Below are positions 54,926 through 63,161 of a DNA stretch of 64,000 nt, piece after piece. The position numbers and the translations under genes are program-made. The notes beneath the pieces are model-generated. The model was not told where the DNA came from. It was given only the letters and a program-made list of their open reading frames with translations, and made no database searches. This DNA comes from Oceaniferula marina (GTDB taxonomy: Bacteria; Verrucomicrobiota; Verrucomicrobiia; Verrucomicrobiales; Akkermansiaceae). The stretch spans positions 826,377 to 890,376 of the forward strand of contig NZ_JACBAZ010000001.1 of assembly GCF_013391475.1 (NCBI RefSeq). Direction: 5' to 3'. Numbering within the stretch: position 1 is the stretch's first letter; each line of letters opens with the position of its first letter.

Positions 54926-55765
54926 ATGAAAGATGCTGTTTCTCTGAGGACTCCCGCCATGCTCTGCGCCATGATCATCTCGCTTACCGGACTCAGTGCT
55001 CAAGAAGCGGCACGCCCAAACGTCCCAGACGACCTCATCGATGACCCTCACGTGCGTGAAGAACTCGGCATCAACCAATTCACAGCCCCATCGATCAAAC
55101 GCATTTTTGATGACCTGGACAAACTAGCGCCACTTCCCACAGAAGAAGTCGCCCACAAAATGCCTGAACGCATGCCACTCAACCGGTCCGATCTCGCCCT
55201 CGAAATTGGCTTTCTCATCGCCGACGGCTTCATGGCAGTCCAAGCCGGCCAACTCAATAAAATTGAACCCCTGGCCAAGGAACTCTCGCGCTACGGCCGG
55301 GCCCTCGGAGCTGGAGAACGCGTCAACCGACACGCGGCCAGCTTGTTAAAAAGTGCCCGCAACAACGATGTAGAGTCGCTGAAAAACGAACTCTCAGCCA
55401 CCCAGCGTGATGTCGAAACCGACCTCATCCACCTGCGGGATGTCGACCTCGCCCACCTCATCTCACTGGGAGGTTGGATTCGGGCTCTGGAAGTGGGTTC
55501 GCTGGCTGTTGATAAAAAATACACTCAGGAACGAGCAAAAAACCTCTACCGCGAAGATATCACCGACTACTACGAGGGCTCGATAGCATCGCTGGACCCC
55601 CGGATCTCAGAGCGTAAAGACATCGCTAACATCCGACTCATCATCATCGAACTTCGCACCGTTATGACGCTCAAAGAAGGTGAGCAACCAAGCGCTGAAG
55701 GAGTCAAAAAAATCAACGAACTCGCAAAAAAACTATCCACGCTGGCCCTCTCGAGAGGTCAGTAA
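54926..55765 (+). CDS. Secreted helical protein of unknown function
   Basis: The 279-residue protein has a signal peptide (TPAMLCAMIISLTGLSAQ) and a mature part that is mostly alpha-helical (IKRIFDDLDKLAPLP, EVGSLAVDKKYTQERAKNLY, KKINELAKKLSTLAL). There are no cysteines after the signal sequence and no named domain is recognised. It starts 113 bases from the divergent pdxJ gene and is followed after 49 bases by a dehydrogenase. Confidence 0.7.
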   Translation: MKDAVSLRTPAMLCAMIISLTGLSAQEAARPNVPDDLIDDPHVREELGINQFTAPSIKRIFDDLDKLAPLPTEEVAHKMPERMPLNRSDLALEIGFLIADGFMAVQAGQLNKIEPLAKELSRYGRALGAGERVNRHAASLLKSARNNDVESLKNELSATQRDVETDLIHLRDVDLAHLISLGGWIRALEVGSLAVDKKYTQERAKNLYREDITDYYEGSIASLDPRISERKDIANIRLIIIELRTVMTLKEGEQPSAEGVKKINELAKKLSTLALSRGQ

Positions 55766-55814
55766 GCCTCACACCTCAACATCCTGAACCCACAACCGAC
55801 CACATTTTTTCATC

Positions 55815-56654
55815 ATGCAACAAAGCATCGCCGTTCTCGGCCTCGGAATCATCGGCTCCCGCAGCGCAGACCAACTCAAGCAATCCGGATTTACTGTCCA
55901 TACTTGGAACCGGACCCCTCAACATCGCCCAGACTCCTGCGCCGAGGCCCAGGATGCGGTAAAGGGCTCCGATTTCGTTGCCCTCTACCTCAAGGACGGC
56001 ATCGCCGTCAGAGAGGTCTTCGAATCCATTCGCCCTTCTCTCACGGCAGACCAAACGCTGCTCAACCACTCCACCATCGATCTCGAAACCACCCACTGGC
56101 TCGCCGAACAATGCCAAACAATCGGCTGCAGCTTTCTCGACTGTCCATTCACTGGAAGCAAAATGGCGGCAGCCCAAGGGGCTCTGGTCTACTACGTGGG
56201 CGGAGATCCTGACGTTTTGGAAAACTCACGCCAAACGCTCGAAGCCACCAGCAAAGAAATCAAATTCCTCGGGCCCGTTGGCAGTGCCACCGTGGTCAAA
56301 ATCGCAACCAACCTGATCTCGGCATCCACCGTCCAGGCACTCTCGGAAGCGCTGGCCATCACCAATGCCTACGGCATTTCCCCTGACACTCTGACCGATG
56401 CCGTTGCCTCCAATGCCTGCGGCTCCGTCCTTGCTGCGATGAAACTCCCGAGCATGGCCGCTGGTGATTTCGCCCCTCATTTCTCCATGGAAAACATGCT
56501 CAAGGATAGCAAGTTCGCCATCCAACTCGCTGAAAACAAAGGGATTAACACCCCGGGAATCAAAACCACCTCGCAGGCGATGGAAAATGCATGCAAAAAA
56601 GGCAACGCGCAACTTGACTTCTCAGCTCTCTTCAAGGCATATCCAGAAGCGTAA
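55815..56654 (+). CDS. Beta-hydroxyacid dehydrogenase family protein
   Basis: The 279-residue protein is an NAD(P)-dependent dehydrogenase of the 3-hydroxyisobutyrate/glyoxylate-reductase type: nucleotide-binding VLGLGIIGSRSADQLKQSGF (residues 6-25), the substrate-binding FLDCPFTGSKMAAAQGAL and the catalytic lysine in VGSATVVKIATNLI. It may reduce a semialdehyde such as succinic or tartronate semialdehyde; the substrate is not determined by the motifs. It has no signal peptide. It is collinear with the secreted protein upstream and the Na/Pi transporter downstream. Confidence 0.86.
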   Translation: MQQSIAVLGLGIIGSRSADQLKQSGFTVHTWNRTPQHRPDSCAEAQDAVKGSDFVALYLKDGIAVREVFESIRPSLTADQTLLNHSTIDLETTHWLAEQCQTIGCSFLDCPFTGSKMAAAQGALVYYVGGDPDVLENSRQTLEATSKEIKFLGPVGSATVVKIATNLISASTVQALSEALAITNAYGISPDTLTDAVASNACGSVLAAMKLPSMAAGDFAPHFSMENMLKDSKFAIQLAENKGINTPGIKTTSQAMENACKKGNAQLDFSALFKAYPEA

Positions 56655-56748
56655 TTGCTTTGTGAAACATTTCTCATAGGCAAAACCTTGAGATTCACCT
56701 GACGCAGCCTTTATCACGCAGACGCCCCACCCACATTCACCCTATATT

Positions 56749-58575
56749 ATGAATCTATTGCTTGCCTCATCTGACTCCGCATTTCTCGGAGGCCTGACCA
56801 CCATTCTCAGCATTCTCGGTTCTCTCGGTGTTTTCCTCTACGGAATGAAAGTCATGTCGGAAGGCGTGCAATCCGTCGCAGGTGACAAAATGCGTGTCGC
56901 GATGGCGACGATGACCAAAAACCGCTTCAGCGGGATGCTCACCGGACTGGGGACCACCGCCCTGATTCAATCGTCCTCGGCAACCACGGTGCTGGTTGTC
57001 AGTTTCGTGAATGCCGGACTCCTCACCCTGGTGGAATCCATCGGCGTCATCATGGGCGCCAACCTCGGAACCACGGTCACAGCGTGGATCATTGCCGTCG
57101 TCGGTAAATTCAGCATTGCCAAAGTAGCACTGCCCATCATCGGAGTCGGCCTGCCGCTATTCTTCGTAGGACGCAGCAAAATCAAAAGCTTTGGCGAGGT
57201 CTTGATTGGTTTTGGTCTTCTCTTCTTTGGTCTTGGACTACTCAAAAAATCCGTCCCGGACGTTAAAGGAGCCCTCAAATCAGGAGAAACGGGTACCGTG
57301 GAAACCATCCAGTGGTTGATTGAAACCATCAACAATACCGGTTTTGGCTCGGTGGTTCTGTTCATGATTGCCGGTGTCATTCTCACGCTGGTGGTCCAAT
57401 CCTCTTCTGCCGCCATGGCTATCACCATCACCTGCGCCACCCAGGGCTGGCTTGGAGATCTCAACACCACCGAGGGAACCATGATGGCGTTCCAGAACTC
57501 AGCCGCCATCGTTCTCGGAGAAAACATCGGAACCACCGTCACCGCTTGGCTGGCATCCATCGGGACCGGAGTAAATGCCAAACGGGCCGCTCGAGCCCAC
57601 TTCCTCTTTAACGTGATCGGTGTGATCTGGATGCTCGCCTTATTCAAGATTTTCACCCCGCTGGTCTGGGAAATTGCCGACATGCTGCCAGACAGCTTGA
57701 AGGAAGTGAAAAAACTCGACGATTCACTCGCCGAGGGAACCTCGGCCGTTGCTTTTGCCAACGCCTCGAAGGTGGCATTCTCAACCGCCATTTTCCACAC
57801 CATGTTCAACTTGGCGAACATCTTCATGCTGATCTGGTTCGTCCCTCAAATCTCGAACGTCGTCCAAAAATGGGTGAAGGAGAAAAAGACGGATGAAGCA
57901 GCCCCTCGCCTGCGCTACATTTCCCAAAACCTTGTCGACCTCGGTGAACTCAACATCGCCGAAGCCGAAACCGCCATCCGTAGGATGTCCAACCTCTGCG
58001 TGCATATGTTCAAAGGCTTCGTCGATGTGCTCGACCACCCGAAAGATGACATGTCCGCCGAAGTGACAGCCTTGAAAAAAATCGAGGACGAATCCGACCT
58101 CATGATGCAGGATATCACCGAATACCTGGTCCGCTGCTCATCCCGCGACATCGGTAATGCCAATGCTCACAAGATTGCCGGCATGCTGCGCATTACCCAG
58201 GAGCTGGAGGAAGGCATCGATTGCATCTACCGACTGGTGAAACTCAACGAGCGTCGCTACAAAAAGGGAAGAACCTTTTCCAAGGAACAAACCGATACTA
58301 TCCGCGAATTTGCGGGCAACACCCAGCGCTTCATTGAGTTCACCGACAAGCGCCTGCTTTCGCAAATATCCGATGAAGACATGAACCGGGCCGAAGCCAT
58401 GGAAGACACCTCCGACACCATGCGCAAGAAGTTCAATAAAAATGCCATGAACCGGATGGCCAGCGGTGATGTCCGACTGGAAATGATCAACATCGACATC
58501 AACAACCACTTTGAATCGATTGCCAATCACACGCTGAACATCGTTCAGGCAAGCCACTCCATGCACGAGGCCTAA
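56749..58575 (+). CDS. Na/Pi cotransporter family protein with PhoU-like domain
   Basis: The 608-residue membrane protein has two inverted Na/Pi-II repeats, each with the hallmark QSSSA motif (LIQSSSATTVLVVSFVNAG and VVQSSSAAMAITITCA), and about 8-9 membrane spans to residue 370. The C-terminal 200 residues form a cytoplasmic PhoU-like helical domain (DLGELNIAEAETAIRRMSNL, GMLRITQELEEGIDCIYRLV). It probably exports or imports phosphate with sodium. It is a single gene. Confidence 0.93.
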   Translation: MNLLLASSDSAFLGGLTTILSILGSLGVFLYGMKVMSEGVQSVAGDKMRVAMATMTKNRFSGMLTGLGTTALIQSSSATTVLVVSFVNAGLLTLVESIGVIMGANLGTTVTAWIIAVVGKFSIAKVALPIIGVGLPLFFVGRSKIKSFGEVLIGFGLLFFGLGLLKKSVPDVKGALKSGETGTVETIQWLIETINNTGFGSVVLFMIAGVILTLVVQSSSAAMAITITCATQGWLGDLNTTEGTMMAFQNSAAIVLGENIGTTVTAWLASIGTGVNAKRAARAHFLFNVIGVIWMLALFKIFTPLVWEIADMLPDSLKEVKKLDDSLAEGTSAVAFANASKVAFSTAIFHTMFNLANIFMLIWFVPQISNVVQKWVKEKKTDEAAPRLRYISQNLVDLGELNIAEAETAIRRMSNLCVHMFKGFVDVLDHPKDDMSAEVTALKKIEDESDLMMQDITEYLVRCSSRDIGNANAHKIAGMLRITQELEEGIDCIYRLVKLNERRYKKGRTFSKEQTDTIREFAGNTQRFIEFTDKRLLSQISDEDMNRAEAMEDTSDTMRKKFNKNAMNRMASGDVRLEMINIDINNHFESIANHTLNIVQASHSMHEA

Positions 58576-58653
58576 ACAAGGAAACGCGTCATGGCACAGG
58601 CTCATCAAAGTTAAACTTGAATCTTCCAACTTAGCCCCTAAAGTGCGCCCGCA

Positions 58654-58668
58654 GCCCCGCATCGGGGC
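58654..58668 (+). promoter_or_regulatory. GC-rich hairpin just upstream of carA
   Basis: A 6-bp all-GC stem (58654-58659 with 58663-58668) with a 3-base loop sits 11 bases before the carA ATG, within a GC-rich leader. No Shine-Dalgarno sequence or T-run is present. It could influence carA translation. Confidence 0.3.
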
Positions 58669-58679
58669 GCCCCAAGCAT

Positions 58680-59819
58680 ATGAAAGCCATCCTCGCACTT
58701 GAAGACGGACGCACCTTTGAAGGTGAAGCCTTCGGGCATTTCGGAACCACCACCGGAGAAGCCTGTTTCAATACCTCCATGACCGGCTATCAGGAGATCA
58801 TTACCGATCCCTCCTACCGCGGACAGATCGTCACCATGACCTACCCGCAAATCGGCAACTACGGAGTCAACCCGGAAGATGCCGAGTCCCATTGCCCCCA
58901 TGTTCGGGGACTGGTTATCGGAGAACTCTCCCCCGTCGCATCAAACTGGCGCTCTCGTCAAAGCTTGGAGGATTACTTCGCCGAACACCACATTATCGGG
59001 ATCGAAGGCATTGATACCCGGGCATTGACCAAGCACCTCCGCTCCGCCGGAGCGATGCGCTCCTGCCTCAGCACGGAACTCAGCGCCGAAGAGGCGATTC
59101 AAGCAGCCAAAGACTCCGCCCCCATGGAAGGATCCGACTTCGTCAAGGAGGTTTCCATTGAAGGGGTTCAAAAATGGGAGGGCGAATCCCGACTGTGGAC
59201 GATCCCCAACCCCTCAACAGGACAAGAGGGCAATTACATCGAACTTCCCGAGGTCAAATACAACATTGTGGCCTACGACTTTGGCATCAAACGTAATATC
59301 CTACGCATGCTTCGCCAGGCTGGCTTTGAAGTGACTCTCGTCAACTCCCGGACACCAGCCGAGGAAGTGCTCGCCATGAAACCCGACGGTGTCTTCCTTT
59401 CCAACGGACCTGGAGACCCCGCGGCCCTCGACTACATCCACGCCGAGGTCAAAAAACTGCTCGGCAAAACTCCGATGTTTGGAATCTGCCTCGGACACCA
59501 GATTCTCACCCACGCGTTCGGAGGAACCACCTACAAACTCAAGTTTGGTCACCGTGGAGGCAACCAGCCGGTCAAGGACTTGCGCACCGGTAAAATTGCC
59601 ATCACGGCTCAAAACCACGGCTTCGCCACCGATGGCGACAGCCTGTCGGACAATGTGGAAATCACCCACATCAACCTCAACGACGACACCATCGAAGGAT
59701 TCCGCCACAAGGAGTTCCCTGCCTTTTCCGTCCAATATCACCCGGAGGCAGCCCCCGGCCCCAATGACGCAACCTATTTCTTCTCAGAATTTGCCGAACT
59801 GATCGAAGCATTCCGCTAA
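58680..59819 (+). CDS. carA: Carbamoyl-phosphate synthase small subunit
   Basis: CarA is the glutaminase subunit that feeds ammonia to CarB for arginine and pyrimidine synthesis. The 379-residue protein has an N-terminal carA domain ([28 protein letters not shown]) and a C-terminal class I amidotransferase with nucleophile Cys270 (MFGICLGHQ) and His354/Glu356 (QYHPEAAPG). Its length is typical. CarB is not in the window. Confidence 0.95.
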   Translation: MKAILALEDGRTFEGEAFGHFGTTTGEACFNTSMTGYQEIITDPSYRGQIVTMTYPQIGNYGVNPEDAESHCPHVRGLVIGELSPVASNWRSRQSLEDYFAEHHIIGIEGIDTRALTKHLRSAGAMRSCLSTELSAEEAIQAAKDSAPMEGSDFVKEVSIEGVQKWEGESRLWTIPNPSTGQEGNYIELPEVKYNIVAYDFGIKRNILRMLRQAGFEVTLVNSRTPAEEVLAMKPDGVFLSNGPGDPAALDYIHAEVKKLLGKTPMFGICLGHQILTHAFGGTTYKLKFGHRGGNQPVKDLRTGKIAITAQNHGFATDGDSLSDNVEITHINLNDDTIEGFRHKEFPAFSVQYHPEAAPGPNDATYFFSEFAELIEAFR

Positions 59820-59922
59820 GACATTATTTTTCACCAGGGACGCCCGAAGGACAGCGATTCAACACATCGCCCATCGGCTGGTCTCCCTTATTTTCTACAA
59901 CTAATAACGCATACCATTTTTC

Positions 59923-61197
59923 ATGAACACCATCATCTGCGGTCTCCAATGGGGAGACGAAGGAAAAGGCAAAATTGTCGACTACCTCACTGAAACAGCC
60001 GACGTCGTTGCCCGCGGCCAAGGAGGTAATAATGCCGGCCACACCGTGATCGCCAACGATACCAAATACATTCTTCACTTGGTGCCATCCGGCATCCTCT
60101 GGGAAGGTAAAAAATGTATTATCGGAAATGGCGTCGTCATGGACCCCGTCGGACTCTGCAAGGAAATCACAAACCTCGAGGAAGCCGGCATCCCCGTCCA
60201 ACCCGACAAACTTCTCATCTCCGACCGCGCCCATGTCGTTCTCTCCTACCATCGGGAACTCGACGCAGCCCGCGAAGCCGCCCTCGGAAAAAATAAAATC
60301 GGCACCACCAAACGCGGAATCGGACCAACCTATGCCGACAAGGCTAACCGGAACGGACTTCGCCTCGCCGACATGCTCTGCGAAGCCACAGCTCGCGAAC
60401 TCATTGGTATCCGCCTTGCCGAAGCCAACGATACATTGGCCAAGCACGACCTACCCACTTTTACGGTGGATCAGGTTTGGGAAGATGTCGCTCCTGCTAT
60501 CGAGCGCCTTCGCCCACACGTCACCAACACGATTCCCGCCCTGCACAAGGCATGGAAAGATGGTAAAACCATCCTCTTCGAAGGAGCCCAGGGATCATTC
60601 CTTGATGTCGATTTCGGAACCTACCCCTTCGTCACCTCTTCGAACACTACCGCTGGGGGAGCCTGCACAGGTTCAGGTCTCCCGCCTACCGCCATCGAGC
60701 GTGTTGTCGGAGTCTGTAAAGCCTACACCACCCGGGTGGGATCTGGCCCGTTCATCACCGAAAACGATGACATCTCCGATTACTTCCACGCCCGCGGCAT
60801 GGAATTCGGTGCCACCACCGGCCGCCCACGCCGCTGTGGATGGCTCGACATGGTTCTCATCCGCTACGCCTGCATGGTCAACGGTGTAACCGACCTCGCG
60901 GTCACGATCCTCGACGGTCTCGACGAACGCGAATCCCTACAAGTCTGTGTTGCTTACGATATCGACGGTGAACGTCACGATTTCCCACCAGCCAACCGTG
61001 CTGCATGGGACAAGGCTCAGCCGATCTACGAAGAGCTTCCCGGATGGCAATCTGACACCACCGGAGCCCGCTCATGGGACGACCTCCCGGAAAATGCCAA
61101 AGCCTACCTAACCCGACTCGGTGAACTTGCCGGAGCCCCGGTTACCTACATTGGCAACGGCCCCGAGCGCGAGCAGACAATCGTGGTAAGCAAATAA
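59923..61197 (+). CDS. purA: Adenylosuccinate synthase
   Basis: PurA makes adenylosuccinate from IMP, aspartate and GTP. The 424-residue protein has the GTP-binding GDEGKGKIVDYL (residues 11-22), GGNNAGHTV, GTTKRGIGPTYADK, FEGAQGSFLDVDFGTYPFVT and TTGRPRRCGWLDMVL. It is 103 bases after carA and ends before a strong terminator. Confidence 0.96.
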   Translation: MNTIICGLQWGDEGKGKIVDYLTETADVVARGQGGNNAGHTVIANDTKYILHLVPSGILWEGKKCIIGNGVVMDPVGLCKEITNLEEAGIPVQPDKLLISDRAHVVLSYHRELDAAREAALGKNKIGTTKRGIGPTYADKANRNGLRLADMLCEATARELIGIRLAEANDTLAKHDLPTFTVDQVWEDVAPAIERLRPHVTNTIPALHKAWKDGKTILFEGAQGSFLDVDFGTYPFVTSSNTTAGGACTGSGLPPTAIERVVGVCKAYTTRVGSGPFITENDDISDYFHARGMEFGATTGRPRRCGWLDMVLIRYACMVNGVTDLAVTILDGLDERESLQVCVAYDIDGERHDFPPANRAAWDKAQPIYEELPGWQSDTTGARSWDDLPENAKAYLTRLGELAGAPVTYIGNGPEREQTIVVSK

Positions 61198-61225
61198 GCA
61201 AGCGCCGTTCAACTCTTTCACCAAT

Positions 61226-61260
61226 AGGCCCTATAGCTCATATAGGGCCTGTTTTTTTTT
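61226..61260 (+). terminator. Terminator after purA
   Basis: A perfect 10-bp stem (61226-61235 with 61241-61250) with a 5-base loop is followed by G and nine T (61252-61260). It ends 9 bases before the next start codon at 61270. Confidence 0.85.
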
Positions 61261-61269
61261 CAAAACCCA

Positions 61270-62067
61270 ATGCCTGCCGACTACCACACCCATACCCCCC
61301 TCTGCATGCACGCCGAGGGTGAGCCCGAGCAATTTGTGGCTGCCGCGGTCAGCGCCGGCATCAGCGAATACGGCATCTCCGACCACGCCCCGGCACAACC
61401 GGAACCCTTCGACAATTGGCGCATGCTCGAAAGCCAGCTCCCCGACTACTTTGAATGGATTGAACGGGCAAAAGCCGCCGCAAACAATCAGATCCCGATC
61501 CGGGCTGGCATGGAATGTGACTGGCTCTCTGGCTGCGAGCCATGGATCGAATCACTCCGCCAACGCTACCCATGGGATTATCTCATCGGGTCGGTTCACT
61601 ACCTTGATGGTTGGGATTTCGACAACCCCGCATGGCTCGGAAAATGGGCAAAAATCGACATCGAAGACGCCTGGACTCGCTACTGGAAAAGCTATGCAGA
61701 TATGGCCGAAAGCGGTCTCTTTGATCTCTTGGGTCACCCGGATCTCATCAAAAAATTCGACTACCGCCCTGACGGAGATCTGCGAAAATTCTATGAACCG
61801 GTCATCGATGCCATCGCCTCCTCAGGCTGTGCCATCGAAATCAACACCGCCGGCTGGCACAAACCATGTGCCGAAGCCTATCCGGAACCCTCATTCCTCG
61901 ACCTTGCCTACTCAGCCGGCATCCCTCTGGTTCTATCCTCGGACGCACACGCTCCATCCGAACTCGGCCGCGATTTTGATCGGGCGATTGCTGTAGCCAA
62001 ACAAGCCGGTTATACGGAAACCCTGCTGTTCAAACAAGGACAACGGAGCTACGAGCCCCTGCCATAA
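61270..62067 (+). CDS. PHP-family histidinol-phosphatase-like protein
   Basis: The 265-residue protein has the PHP-domain metal motifs: DYHTHTPLC (His6, His8), EYGISDHAP, RAGMECDW, GSVHYLDGW, LLGHPDLIKKF and LSSDAHAP. This pattern matches HisK-type histidinol phosphatases, which release phosphate from histidinol phosphate in histidine synthesis. Other PHP phosphoesterases cannot be excluded. It starts 9 bases after the purA terminator and is convergent with lgt. Confidence 0.85.
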   Translation: MPADYHTHTPLCMHAEGEPEQFVAAAVSAGISEYGISDHAPAQPEPFDNWRMLESQLPDYFEWIERAKAAANNQIPIRAGMECDWLSGCEPWIESLRQRYPWDYLIGSVHYLDGWDFDNPAWLGKWAKIDIEDAWTRYWKSYADMAESGLFDLLGHPDLIKKFDYRPDGDLRKFYEPVIDAIASSGCAIEINTAGWHKPCAEAYPEPSFLDLAYSAGIPLVLSSDAHAPSELGRDFDRAIAVAKQAGYTETLLFKQGQRSYEPLP

Positions 62068-62128
62068 CAGCAAGCATCCATCCGCTTTTTTCAGCCCCAC
62101 ACTCGGGCGGCCAAGCCCTGCAAGCGGC

Positions 62129-63109
62129 TCAGGACGAAAGTTGATCGCGTCTCATCCATCCACCCACGATGAATGCCAGCCCCATGGCGATCATAAAAGT
62201 GGAATAGAACTGCCCCTTGGTCATGGCCCCAATCATTGCAGAATCCGGCTCACGGAACACTTCGACAACGATACGGAACACCGCGTAAAACAGGAAAAAC
62301 ATACCGGTTAAAATCCCGTTGGGCAACTTGGGAAACCGAACACGCGTCACAAACAAAATCGCAAACAACACCACGCCTTCCAGCAATGCTTCATACAGCT
62401 GTGACGGATGCCTGGCTTGAAGATACGTTCCCAAGGTCTGTTGAAGTTCCGGATTTTCACGCGCCTGCGCCATCAAATAATCATAGCTTTTATCCGAGAT
62501 CGTAGGGTCAATGGCAGCACAAGCGTCATAGGCCTCTCTCAAACGCTCGGGATCTCCTTTCAGATCCTCGTGCAATGATGAGGGAAACTTCATCGCCCAA
62601 CCCACCCCATGTGCCACCCGCCCATACAACTCACCGTTGATAAAGTTCGCAAAGCGAACCAAACCAATCCCGATCGGAGCGACCACACACAGTCCATCCC
62701 CCACACCCGTCCACGAAACCTTGTTCTTGCGGGCGTACACATAGGTAAAGACCACCAAACCGAGAATCCCGCCGTGACTGGCCATACCTCCGTCCCACAC
62801 CCGGATAATCATCGCCGGGTCCGCCAACAATTCAGACCACCCGTTTTCCTTCGGGATTTGATAGAAAAGAATATACCCCAGACGTCCACCGAGAAACACG
62901 CCAAAAAAAGCAGCATAGGCAATGAAGTCCGCCACCTTGTCCGCAGGTAAAACCCACAGATTGCGTTTCGCCTGCCATCTCAGCAAATAATAACCAAAGA
63001 CAAAGGCCAGAAGATAACCGAGACCATACCACCTCAATTTGACCGGCCCAAACAGATCAAAAATCACAGGATCCCAATTGTGGATATATGTCGCAAACAC
63101 GAGCGACAA
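62129..63109 (-). CDS. lgt: Prolipoprotein diacylglyceryl transferase
   Basis: Lgt transfers diacylglyceryl from phosphatidylglycerol to the lipobox cysteine of prolipoproteins, such as the lipoprotein at 19879. The 326-residue membrane protein has about seven spans, the conserved HGGILG (in GGMASHGGILGLVV), RFANFINGELYGR and RHPSQLYEALLEG. About 45 extra residues (EDLKGDPERLREAYDACAA through GTYLQA) separate the FINGELYGR segment from RHPSQLYE, longer than in E. coli. The start is a TTG at 63109; a GTG at 63100 is possible. Confidence 0.93.
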   Translation of the reverse strand: MSLVFATYIHNWDPVIFDLFGPVKLRWYGLGYLLAFVFGYYLLRWQAKRNLWVLPADKVADFIAYAAFFGVFLGGRLGYILFYQIPKENGWSELLADPAMIIRVWDGGMASHGGILGLVVFTYVYARKNKVSWTGVGDGLCVVAPIGIGLVRFANFINGELYGRVAHGVGWAMKFPSSLHEDLKGDPERLREAYDACAAIDPTISDKSYDYLMAQARENPELQQTLGTYLQARHPSQLYEALLEGVVLFAILFVTRVRFPKLPNGILTGMFFLFYAVFRIVVEVFREPDSAMIGAMTKGQFYSTFMIAMGLAFIVGGWMRRDQLSS

Positions 63110-63161
63110 CTCACACTAATCCGTGGCGTGTGACAAGCGGTATCTTGGAAAGAGAGCCAGA

